DNA from: Roseibacillus sp.
GTDB lineage: Bacteria; Verrucomicrobiota; Verrucomicrobiae; Verrucomicrobiales; Akkermansiaceae
Assembly (NCBI GenBank): GCA_002723015.1
Contig: PBNG01000081.1
Location: forward strand, 5,283 to 17,545
Direction: 5' to 3'
DNA: 12,263 bases
Shown: positions 1-8,400 of the stretch, in pieces
Layout of the letters: each line of letters begins with the position of its first letter
Numbering within the stretch: position 1 is the stretch's first letter
The notes under the pieces: generated by a model
The model's input: the letters and a program-made list of their open reading frames with translations, nothing else
Told to the model about the DNA's origin: nothing
The model's database searches: none
Translations under genes and position numbers: made by a program

Positions 1-72
1 CCCTTTTATCTTTGAATCATACGCCTCGATTCCCAAAGTGGTTCCCGGTCATTCAGTTCAGCCCATCCTACG
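1..72. other. Upstream non-coding flank of the first gene
   Basis: This short stretch precedes the first start codon and is truncated by the window edge. I see no purine-rich Shine-Dalgarno motif in the 20 bases before the ATG, which are mostly pyrimidine and CA-rich. No -35/-10 pair stands out. A short reading frame (12-236) starts here but lies almost wholly inside the first gene in another frame and has no recognisable content, so it is not called. Confidence 0.4.
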
Positions 73-3000
73 ATGCCTCTCGTCCGTCTTTCACTTCTCC
101 TCCTCGCCTTGGTTCATCTCGCTCCGGCAGGACCGGCAACTTCAGGGAACCGACTGACACATCTCGACGAACCCAACAACCCCTGGCAATTCGATCTGGG
201 TTCTCCCAGACTCACGACTCCACAATGGATCGGTGAAAAGGGCGTCGAGGCTGTCATCGTCCTCGCAATCGATGACATGTCCGGAGACGGACAGCATTTC
301 AGGGACTACCTGACACCGATTATCGAACGACTGAAAGTCATCGATGGCCGTGGACCAGTCAGCATCACCTGCAATCGGCCCAACCCGGAACACCCGAACA
401 TGCAGTGGCTCCTGAATCAGGGTGTTTCCCTTGAAACTCATACTCTGAATCATCCCTGTCCTCTTCTTCAACACCTTGACTTTATTCGCGCCAGTAATGA
501 CTACCATGGCTGTGTGGACCTGCTCGCCCGGATCCCGAACAATAAATCAGTTGGATTCCGGTTCGGGTGCATGGATGGACAGAACACTCCAAGCCCTCGC
601 GCTTATGAGGAGATCCTCGGGTCTACGAGCGAGGAGGGTAATTTTATCTCCATGTCCACCAGTGTGGGGGTCGTATTCTCTCCGGAAGACCCGGTGATTC
701 CGGCAGAAATATTTAAGCCGAACTCGGGGGGACCTGATCGCTTTGCCCGCTATCTCACCCGGGGATTCGTCAATTATATCGAGAACTACCCCTATCCCTT
801 CGTGGTAGGCAGGAAAATATGGGAACTCCCCTTCGTCTATCCCAACGACTACACCGGGCAGGTCCTGCATGGCGCGCAAAACCCGGTGACGATTTCTGAC
901 TATAAGGCGGCGGTTGACGCCACGGTTGCAAAGCAGGGCGCTGTTTCCCTTTGCTTTCATGCCGGTAACTGGATGCGAAATTCCCAGATGGTGGACATCG
1001 TCGATCATGCCAGCAGAACGCACGGCAAGAAGGTAAAGTTTCTGAGCATGGGCGAGATGCACGAGCTCATGACCAAAAACCTACTGATGGGAAATCCGAT
1101 CCGAAGGTCCGATGGCGGTGACAACGGGATCAGAATTCTCGACGTCAATAATGATGGTTTCATGGATGTGATCGTTGGAAACCCCGACAAGAGAATCTGC
1201 AGGGTCTGGAAACCCGAAAACGGGACATGGCATGAGACTCCTTTTCCTGCCGAGATTACGCCGTCCGTCCGATTCGGAGTAGTCAGCAGGGGCGGGGAAG
1301 CAGCCATGTTCGTAACCGGAAGCGACGCTATAAACAGATTCTGGATCTATCGCGGGAATCAGTGGGAACAGAGGGAAAGCCTCACCAGAGGCCTGAAAGA
1401 TGTCACCTCTCATCAGGATGGAGAGGATGGTGGAGTCCGCCTGCGTGATCTGGATGGCGATGGCATCTGCGAGATAATCGTGGGACGGAAAGACTCTTCC
1501 GCAGTATACCAACTTGACGAATCCGGATGGAGAAAACTTCCGTTCTCCCTGCCACAGCACTTCCCCATTGTAACCCGGACAGGGGGCGATGCTGGATTGC
1601 GATTCACTGATCTCGATGACGATGGACTGCAAGATCTCATCTTCTCAAACGGTACGCGGTACGGCACACGGATGCTTGAGTCGCTCGCCAAGGGCTGGAC
1701 CCGGGTTGGAATCGAGGGGGTCCGGGAAGGTGATGGTGTGGGAGAGCAGCACTCACGCAAACCAGAGGTGATCCCCCCAATCGTCCGAAAGGATGGCACC
1801 AACAATGGAGCTTGGCTAAAGCGTGGCCATCTTTACTGGCAAAACGAGGATACCGGCGCGATTTTTCCTCACCACATAGACCTCCGGTCTTTCAGTGATC
1901 TTCTTGGAAAACAGGCAACCCAACCTCGGAGCCCTGCCTCATCGCTTCACATGATGGAAGTCCATGAAGGTCTCAGGGTAGAACTGGTGGCAGCGGAGCC
2001 CCTCGTCATGGATCCCGTGGATCTTGCCTGGGGACCAGACGGCAGGCTGTGGGTCGCTGAAATGGCAGATTATCCCCTCGGGATCGACAACAAGGGGACG
2101 CCCGGATCCCGGATCGCATTTCTCACGGATCGTGATGGAGATGGCACTTACGACCAGCGAACGCTGTTTTGTGATGGACTGGAAACTGCAAATACGGTCC
2201 TCCCATGGCGGGACGGGCTCCTTGTGGTAGCCCCTCCGAAGATCTGGCTTCTCCGGGATACTACCGGAGACGGGCAGGCAGACCGGAAAGAGATTCTTTA
2301 TGAAGGGTTTGGTCGCGGCAACGAACAACATCGAGGGAACGGCCTGACATGGGGTCTCGACGGATGGATTTATGTCGCTAACGGCGACAATGGAGGAACG
2401 ATCAGGTCCACCCGGACGGGAAAGGAGTTAACCCTCGGAGGTTTCGATCTTCGGATCAGGCCGGATACAGGCCAGATGGAATTCGCGACTGGTGTAACCC
2501 AGCATGGCCGCAACAGGGATGACTGGGGAAACTGGGTTGCCGGCAACAACTCGAACGCCTGGCAGATCGCTTTGGAAGACCACAATCTGCGCTTGAACCC
2601 CGGAGTTGAGCAACCCCCTGCGCGTCACAGCCTCTTCGGAGTAGTAGACCTATATCCTTCTAGCCAGGTCCTGAGCCACTACAGGGGTTACCAGCGCCCA
2701 CCCCCGGGATCTCCGGGCAGGCTCACCTCCGCCTGCGGCTTCACCTTTTACCGCGGCTCCCTGTTCAGCGATGTCGTCGCCCCATCAATTTATTTTTCCT
2801 GTCCCGTTCACAACTGTGTCAGCAGGCGCGAGGTATCGTGGAATGGAGTCCTCATGCAAACAAGGAGAGCGGAAAAAGAGGCGCAAAGCGAATTTCTACG
2901 AAGCCGGGACTCCTGGTTCCGTCCGACCTCATTGCGGACCGGTCCCGATGGTGGACTTTATGTCGCTGACCTCTACCGCCTTGTTATTGAGCATCCCGAG

Positions 3001-5235
3001 TGGATTGATACAGGCCTTACCCGTGAAATGATTGCCGATGGGCGTCTTCGTGCAGGGCATGATCGTGGACGAATATACCGCATCCTTCCCGCCACCGGGA
3101 AAGCCCCCCAACCCCCTCAACTCGCCGGTTTATCACCAGAGCAGCTAGCATCTGCTCTCGACTCTCCCAATGGTTGGCAGCGGGACAGCGCCCATATGAT
3201 GCTCACATGGCTCGATCAACCTGCGCGCGAGGCTGCCATTCCCGTGCTCCGCGGCATCCTGCGCCATAGCAGTATGCCGGAAGCCAGATTGCAGGCGTCC
3301 AGTGCCCTTTCAGATCTTCAGGGACTTGAAGGGAAGGATCTGTCCGTTGCTCTTGCTGATTCTCATCCCGAAGTACGCCGGAACGGCCTCCGGATCGGAA
3401 ACCTCACCTCGGATAAACTCCTTGTACAAGCAACGAATCTCCTTAAGGATGAGAGCCCCCAAGTTCAGATGCAGGCTGCCTATGCCCTCGCTCATACAGA
3501 CGACAAGGAGGTTGGATCCGCGCTGGGGCGCTTTCTGTTGGCGCACCCGGACCACGCCTATCTTCGGGCTTCAGGTCTCACCGCTGCCCGTAAGCATATC
3601 GGCGCAATCCTCGCTACCGTCCTGCATGAAGAGCACAATGCCTCTTCCCTCGCTCTCGTTGAAGCGATCATAACCCAACTCCCTCCCGAGGAGGCCGGTT
3701 CCGTAGTTCCAGAGCTTATACAAGAGCTGATCGATAGATTGGGTAAATCGCGCGATAACTTGCAGTCGACTTTTTCAAGTGCAGCAGGGCTGATGCGGAT
3801 CAGCTCGGAATCTCCTCAAATTCCAACGTGGCGCACGGCTCTTGCCCCGGTGTTCATGGAAGCTCGACGAACTATCAAAGACCCCCGATCACATCTTCCA
3901 CACCGGCTGGCCGCACTTAAGTTGATCTCCCAATCTGGTGAGCCAGCTACTGATACTTCTCTCCTCTTATCTCTCCTTAACCCAAAGACACCTTCTGATT
4001 TACAGGTTGCGATCATCCCCGTTCTTCTCCGGGAAAAAAATCCGGCAATGATCAGATCCCTGATCGGTCGATGGGGTGAACACGGTCCAGCCCTGCGCCG
4101 CGCCATCCTCGATACCCTCATGAGCAGGACAGAACTGACCTCTCTTTTTCTTTCCCTGGTCACCGAGACGATGACTGAACTCAAGGCTTCGATTGATACC
4201 GGGCGCCGCCAGCTTCTCCTCAATCACAAAAATGAGGAGGTTCGGACCCGAGCCCAAGCCTTGTTAGGAGGAGCTACTACTCCCCATCGTCAGGCCGTCA
4301 TCGCACAGTATTCCGATGCACTCGGTGGTGAGGGAGATCGTCTACTCGGAAAGGAAATCTTCGCCGGGCAATGTGCTTCCTGCCACCGACTCGACGGGGT
4401 CGGCAGGGCAGTTGGGCCGGATCTCGCCTCTCTCACCGATCGAAGTCCCAGAGCATATCTCACCGCTATTCTCGATCCGAACCAGGCTATCACCCAAAAC
4501 TGGATGATGTTCATTGCTTCGCTGCGGGACGGAACGACCCACGCCGGAGCCGTCGCCCAGGAAACAAGCTCTGCCATCACCCTTGTGAATATTGGCGGGG
4601 ATCGCTCGACCATTCCGCGTAATGAGATCAGATCCCTTGCCTCAACAGGGCGTTCCCTGATGCCAGAAGGTCTGGAATCATCCCTGGACCTCGCCCAAAT
4701 GCGTCACCTGCTCGCCTACCTTCAGGTCGCGGGAACCCCCCGTAAGGTATTCGCAAACAACGCTCCCGAGCTTATCAATCAGGAATCCAGCGGTGTCATC
4801 ACACTACCGGCATCGGCAGCAGAAGTTTATGGGCCCAGCCTCGTCTTCGAGCAGCGGTATCGCAACCTTGGACACTGGGGAAACCAAAGGGACCGCGCGG
4901 AGTGGCGCTTTCAGGTCCAGAAGGAAGGACAATTTGACCTATGGATCAACTGGGCGCTGCAACAGGATACTGTCGGAAGCTCAATCAGTCTTGGAGTGGG
5001 CCAGCGAGAAATATCGGGAGCTGTCCCAGACACTGGCACCTGGGACGATTACAAATGGGCTAAATTGGCCACATTATCTCTGACGAGCGGCGTTCACCGA
5101 ATGAAGGCCCAGAGCAAGGGCCCGCTCCAGAGCAGCTTTCTCATCGACCTTGGACAACTGAAGTTTGTTCCAACCGAAAGCGGTGACTTCCCCAACGCTG
5201 TCCAATGGCCCGGAGTACAACTTCACCCGAGGTAA
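73..5235 (+). CDS. Exported PVC-type haem-binding (CxxCH) protein with N-terminal NodB-like polysaccharide deacetylase domain
   Basis: The 1720-residue product begins with a Sec-type signal peptide (LSLLLLALVHLAPA, cleavage probably after A19), which supports the ATG at 73. Residues ~55-340 resemble a polysaccharide deacetylase (NodB). The motifs fit: an Asp pair D67-D68, H123-x3-H127-P as the metal-binding pair, and a late His (H296 in CFHAG) as in NodB motif 5. Three FG-GAP/VCBS-like repeats with D-x-D/N-x-D-G loops start near residues 352, 454 and 508. From ~627 to ~1005 comes the PVC-type dehydrogenase-like propeller (TIGR02604-like), with calcium-type loops DRDGDGTYD (686-694) and DTTGDGQAD (729-737) and the signatures CPVHN, WFRP and GPDGGLYVADLYR. 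HEAT-like helices span ~1015-1400. A cytochrome c domain (TIGR02603-like) at ~1420-1560 has haem motif C1434-A-S-C1437-H1438 and a candidate axial Met, M1530. Residues ~1580-1715 look like a CBM6/DUF5077-type beta-sandwich. A role as a periplasmic or surface redox and glycan-acting protein is inferred; the substrate is unknown. The frame is intact with no sign of a frameshift. Confidence 0.93.
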   Translation: MPLVRLSLLLLALVHLAPAGPATSGNRLTHLDEPNNPWQFDLGSPRLTTPQWIGEKGVEAVIVLAIDDMSGDGQHFRDYLTPIIERLKVIDGRGPVSITCNRPNPEHPNMQWLLNQGVSLETHTLNHPCPLLQHLDFIRASNDYHGCVDLLARIPNNKSVGFRFGCMDGQNTPSPRAYEEILGSTSEEGNFISMSTSVGVVFSPEDPVIPAEIFKPNSGGPDRFARYLTRGFVNYIENYPYPFVVGRKIWELPFVYPNDYTGQVLHGAQNPVTISDYKAAVDATVAKQGAVSLCFHAGNWMRNSQMVDIVDHASRTHGKKVKFLSMGEMHELMTKNLLMGNPIRRSDGGDNGIRILDVNNDGFMDVIVGNPDKRICRVWKPENGTWHETPFPAEITPSVRFGVVSRGGEAAMFVTGSDAINRFWIYRGNQWEQRESLTRGLKDVTSHQDGEDGGVRLRDLDGDGICEIIVGRKDSSAVYQLDESGWRKLPFSLPQHFPIVTRTGGDAGLRFTDLDDDGLQDLIFSNGTRYGTRMLESLAKGWTRVGIEGVREGDGVGEQHSRKPEVIPPIVRKDGTNNGAWLKRGHLYWQNEDTGAIFPHHIDLRSFSDLLGKQATQPRSPASSLHMMEVHEGLRVELVAAEPLVMDPVDLAWGPDGRLWVAEMADYPLGIDNKGTPGSRIAFLTDRDGDGTYDQRTLFCDGLETANTVLPWRDGLLVVAPPKIWLLRDTTGDGQADRKEILYEGFGRGNEQHRGNGLTWGLDGWIYVANGDNGGTIRSTRTGKELTLGGFDLRIRPDTGQMEFATGVTQHGRNRDDWGNWVAGNNSNAWQIALEDHNLRLNPGVEQPPARHSLFGVVDLYPSSQVLSHYRGYQRPPPGSPGRLTSACGFTFYRGSLFSDVVAPSIYFSCPVHNCVSRREVSWNGVLMQTRRAEKEAQSEFLRSRDSWFRPTSLRTGPDGGLYVADLYRLVIEHPEWIDTGLTREMIADGRLRAGHDRGRIYRILPATGKAPQPPQLAGLSPEQLASALDSPNGWQRDSAHMMLTWLDQPAREAAIPVLRGILRHSSMPEARLQASSALSDLQGLEGKDLSVALADSHPEVRRNGLRIGNLTSDKLLVQATNLLKDESPQVQMQAAYALAHTDDKEVGSALGRFLLAHPDHAYLRASGLTAARKHIGAILATVLHEEHNASSLALVEAIITQLPPEEAGSVVPELIQELIDRLGKSRDNLQSTFSSAAGLMRISSESPQIPTWRTALAPVFMEARRTIKDPRSHLPHRLAALKLISQSGEPATDTSLLLSLLNPKTPSDLQVAIIPVLLREKNPAMIRSLIGRWGEHGPALRRAILDTLMSRTELTSLFLSLVTETMTELKASIDTGRRQLLLNHKNEEVRTRAQALLGGATTPHRQAVIAQYSDALGGEGDRLLGKEIFAGQCASCHRLDGVGRAVGPDLASLTDRSPRAYLTAILDPNQAITQNWMMFIASLRDGTTHAGAVAQETSSAITLVNIGGDRSTIPRNEIRSLASTGRSLMPEGLESSLDLAQMRHLLAYLQVAGTPRKVFANNAPELINQESSGVITLPASAAEVYGPSLVFEQRYRNLGHWGNQRDRAEWRFQVQKEGQFDLWINWALQQDTVGSSISLGVGQREISGAVPDTGTWDDYKWAKLATLSLTSGVHRMKAQSKGPLQSSFLIDLGQLKFVPTESGDFPNAVQWPGVQLHPR

Positions 5236-5242
5236 TTGTTCG

Positions 5243-5275
5243 ACAGGATATTCCTGTGTGGAACCACAGTGGTCC
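5243..5275. other. Short overlapping inverted repeats just after the first gene
   Basis: ACAGGA (5243-5248), a three-base spacer and TCCTGT (5252-5257) form a perfect 6-bp stem starting 8 bases after the TAA. It is followed at once by a second possible stem, TGTG (5257-5260) with CACA (5265-5268), and an overlapping imperfect one around 5260-5275. The stems share bases, so they would be alternatives. No T-run follows, so this is not a canonical intrinsic terminator. It may be a weak 3'-end structure or chance. Confidence 0.3.
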
Positions 5276-5379
5276 CATCAAAGGCAGGCCCACATTACCC
5301 ACCCGGATTAAGATCATGCCTGTTTCTATGCCTCCCGATTAAACGTTATCTTCATTCTGGCTTTCCCTGATACCTGATA

Positions 5380-5398
5380 TTTTGAGGTGTCCTCAAAA
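5380..5398. promoter_or_regulatory. Perfect 8-bp inverted repeat upstream of the CotH gene (possible operator or mRNA hairpin)
   Basis: TTTTGAGG (5380-5387), spacer TGT, then CCTCAAAA (5391-5398) is an exact dyad. It ends 35 bases before the GTG start of the next gene. The arms carry T at the outer left and A at the outer right, with no T-run after the stem, so it does not look like an intrinsic terminator in either direction. The position suits a transcription-factor operator or a hairpin in the 5' untranslated region. I do not recognise it as the site of a named regulator. Confidence 0.4.
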
Positions 5399-5433
5399 CC
5401 TATCCCAGGTAAGCTCCACAGACTGCTGTTCCT

Positions 5434-8400
5434 GTGAATTTGACATTAAAATCCTCCTCTCATCCTCGCTACCTTCAGCGTTCCTCAGGCCTCGCGGCTC
5501 TGTGGCTTCTTTCATTAATGCCAGCGGCAGCCAATCTCTATCTCACTGAGTTTCTTGCCGACAACACAGCCGGGCTGCGTGACAGCGACGGAGAATACTC
5601 AGACTGGATAGAGATCTTCAACGCCAGCCCTGTGCCGGCTGATCTCGACGGACACTATCTTACCGATGACGAAAGCGCTCTCACGAAGTGGTCTTTCCCG
5701 GCGGTCGAGCTCGGGCCGGGTCAATTTATGCTCGTATTCGCATCAGAGAAGAACCGCAGGGATCCAGAGGCGGAACTACATACCAATTTCAAGATTGATA
5801 AGGAGGGTGAGTACCTCGGACTTGTCGCACCCGATGGCATCTCTGTTATTTCCGAATTTGGATCAGCGGATTCCCCTCTTCCCGACCAGCGACAGGATAT
5901 CTCATATGGGCTTGCTCAGACAAGTAGTCGAACTCCGGCAACCTTGCTGACCCGGGACGCAGCGGCAAAGGCGCGCGTGCCAACCCCGGATGATGCTGCA
6001 CTCGGCAGTAGCTGGACGGAACCAGGATTCGATGACTCCGCTTGGCGCGACGTCTTCACCGGAATCGGATATGATGAGGATAGTACCTATGTCCCGGAAT
6101 TTGGGGCGGGAGGAAACCTCGGAAAAGATCTCAACGGCATCAACACAAGCCTTTACCTCCGCGTGCCTTTTGATCTCAACGAGCCCTCTACCCTGACGGA
6201 TCTCTCCCTCGGCATGAAATACGACGATGGTTTCGTCGCCTACCTGAATGGAACATGGATATTATCGGAGAACAGCCCTCCCGCCGGGACTCTCTCATAC
6301 AACTCTGAGGCTACCACCAGTCATGCTGATACCCTTGCTCTGGAATATGAGATCTTCGATCTCTCAGAGCACAGAGACCTCCTGGCCCAAGGCCGTAATA
6401 TTCTCTCCATCCACGGTCTGAACAATGGCCTGAACAGCTCGGACATGCTCATCTCACCTGAGCTCCGGGGAATACGGATTACGAACCCTTCAGTGGGAGA
6501 GAGCGGCTTCTTCGAGATCCCAACCCCCGCTGCGTTTAATGGAGCTGCCCTTGGGGGATTTGTGGAAGACACCAAGTTCAGCGTGAATCGGGGCTTCTTC
6601 ACTCAACCGTTCGACCTTGAACTTTCCAGCACTACAGAAGATGCCGAGATCCGATACACGATCGACGGGTCTACGCCGGGTCCACTCTCCGGGAGAGTCT
6701 ATCGCGAACCTCTGAATATTAATCGCACGGTTGTAGTCAGAGCCATTGCCTACAAGGACGACCTGCAACCCACCAACGTAGACACCCACACCTACATCTT
6801 CCCGTCCGATGTGGTCGACCAGAGCGACATGCGAACCAGCATCACGCAGAGCCCGACCTACGGACCGCGTATGCTGGATTCACTGCAAGCAGTCCCATCC
6901 ATATCTCTCATCACGCAGAATTCCAGCTTCCTGAACGAGGGGGGTGGAAATATCCGGGAGGAATATCCAGCATCTATTGAAATGATTTTTCCCGATGGCC
7001 GCGAGGGATTTCAGGAGGATGGAGGCCTGAGCAACTACGGCGGCCGGTTCACCAACTTCCGTAAGAAGAGCTTCCGGATCGCCTTCCGGGAGCGCTTTGG
7101 TCCCACCAAGGTGCGCTACCCGATTTTTGAAGGCTTCAAATACCAGCATCATCCCCCCGCAGAAGAGTTTGACGTCATCAATCTTCGCAGCGGCTCACAT
7201 GACATGAGTTCAAGAGGAGCGTACATGTCCAACCGCTTCACCGATGATACCATGCTGGATATGGGCAATATCGCACCTCATGGAAGATTCGTTCACGTCT
7301 ACCTGAACGGAAGGTACTGGGGGCAATACCACATGCGCGAGCGATGGAGCGCAGACATGGCCTCCAGCTATTATGGAGGTAGTAAAGACGACTACGAGGC
7401 CGTAAACGCCAACGATAACTTCAGAAATGATGAGGAAGTCTACGATGGACCGGGACGGTTCTGGAACGCAGCCAAGTCCCTTGTCCTCAGACCTGACCCC
7501 TTCAATGAGGCCTCAAGTCACATTGATATCGCCAACATAATCGACTTCATGCTCGTCTGGGTTAGTGGTGATTCGGAGAGTGAATTCCGCTCATTTGGAT
7601 CTTCCGTGGAAGGGGTACCCTTCAAGTTTATGATCAAGGATGCTGATGGCTACCTGCGCCCTGCCAGTTCCGGCAAAGCAGGACATCCCGGGCCTCTCAA
7701 CATCATGTCTGAGATGAGGGGCGGTCTGGGAGGGGAGGATTTCCGAATGCTGGTAGCTGACCGCATTCACAAGCACTTCTTTAACGACGGTGCCTTCACC
7801 CCAATAAATAACATCAGACGCCTCAGGGTCCGGACTGCGGAGGCTCGTCTGGGTTTCATCTCAGAGTCTGCCCGCTGGGGTTTCCGCTCACCAAACTCAT
7901 GGGAGTCTTATCAGGCCAACTTGATGAACAACCACTTCCGCGGACTAACTGATACCATGGTGAGTCGCTTTAAATCGAATGGAATGTATCCCGATATTGT
8001 CGCTCCGGTCTTCAGCCAGCATGGAGGTTCCGTCATGCCGACTACTCCCATTTCAATGTCATCGAATGCGCGGACAATCTACTATACCGTCGACGGGAAT
8101 GACCCCCGCCTGCCCGGGGGAGTCCCTAATCCGGTTGCCAATGTTCTCTCCCTCCGAAGTGGAGCTGGCGCCAACAACGTTTCAAATCCGCTCTTTCTGC
8201 GGTCCCCAACCCGGTTAAAGGCGCGTGCCTACGATACACGCACGGGAGAGTGGAGCGCGCTGAACGAAGCACTCTACACGATCGACAGCGAACCAGCGAA
8301 TAGCCGCAACCTTGTCATCGCGGAACTTAACTATCACCCGGACGAACCCTCCTCGGCCGAGGAATCGGCCATCAGCAACGACAGGGATGACTACGAATTT

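Noticed and set aside
12..236. Possible small upstream gene of 74 codons
   Set aside because: It overlaps the signal peptide and start of the first gene in another frame and has no identifiable content.
1081..1632. Antisense open frame of 183 codons inside the first gene, with others at 142-507, 547-1062 and 1413-1805
   Set aside because: They lie opposite a gene with clear domain content, have no signal peptide or recognisable motif, and are expected as shadows of a GC-rich coding frame.
73..5235. Whether the first gene is an assembly or frameshift artefact joining a deacetylase gene to a PVC-type cytochrome gene
   Set aside because: The reading frame is continuous with no stop, the FG-GAP repeats bridge the two parts, and no second signal peptide precedes the propeller.
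5380..5398. The 19-base dyad as an intrinsic terminator of the first gene or as a LexA-type site
   Set aside because: No T-run follows the stem on either strand, it lies about 145 bases past the stop, and it does not match a LexA consensus I know.
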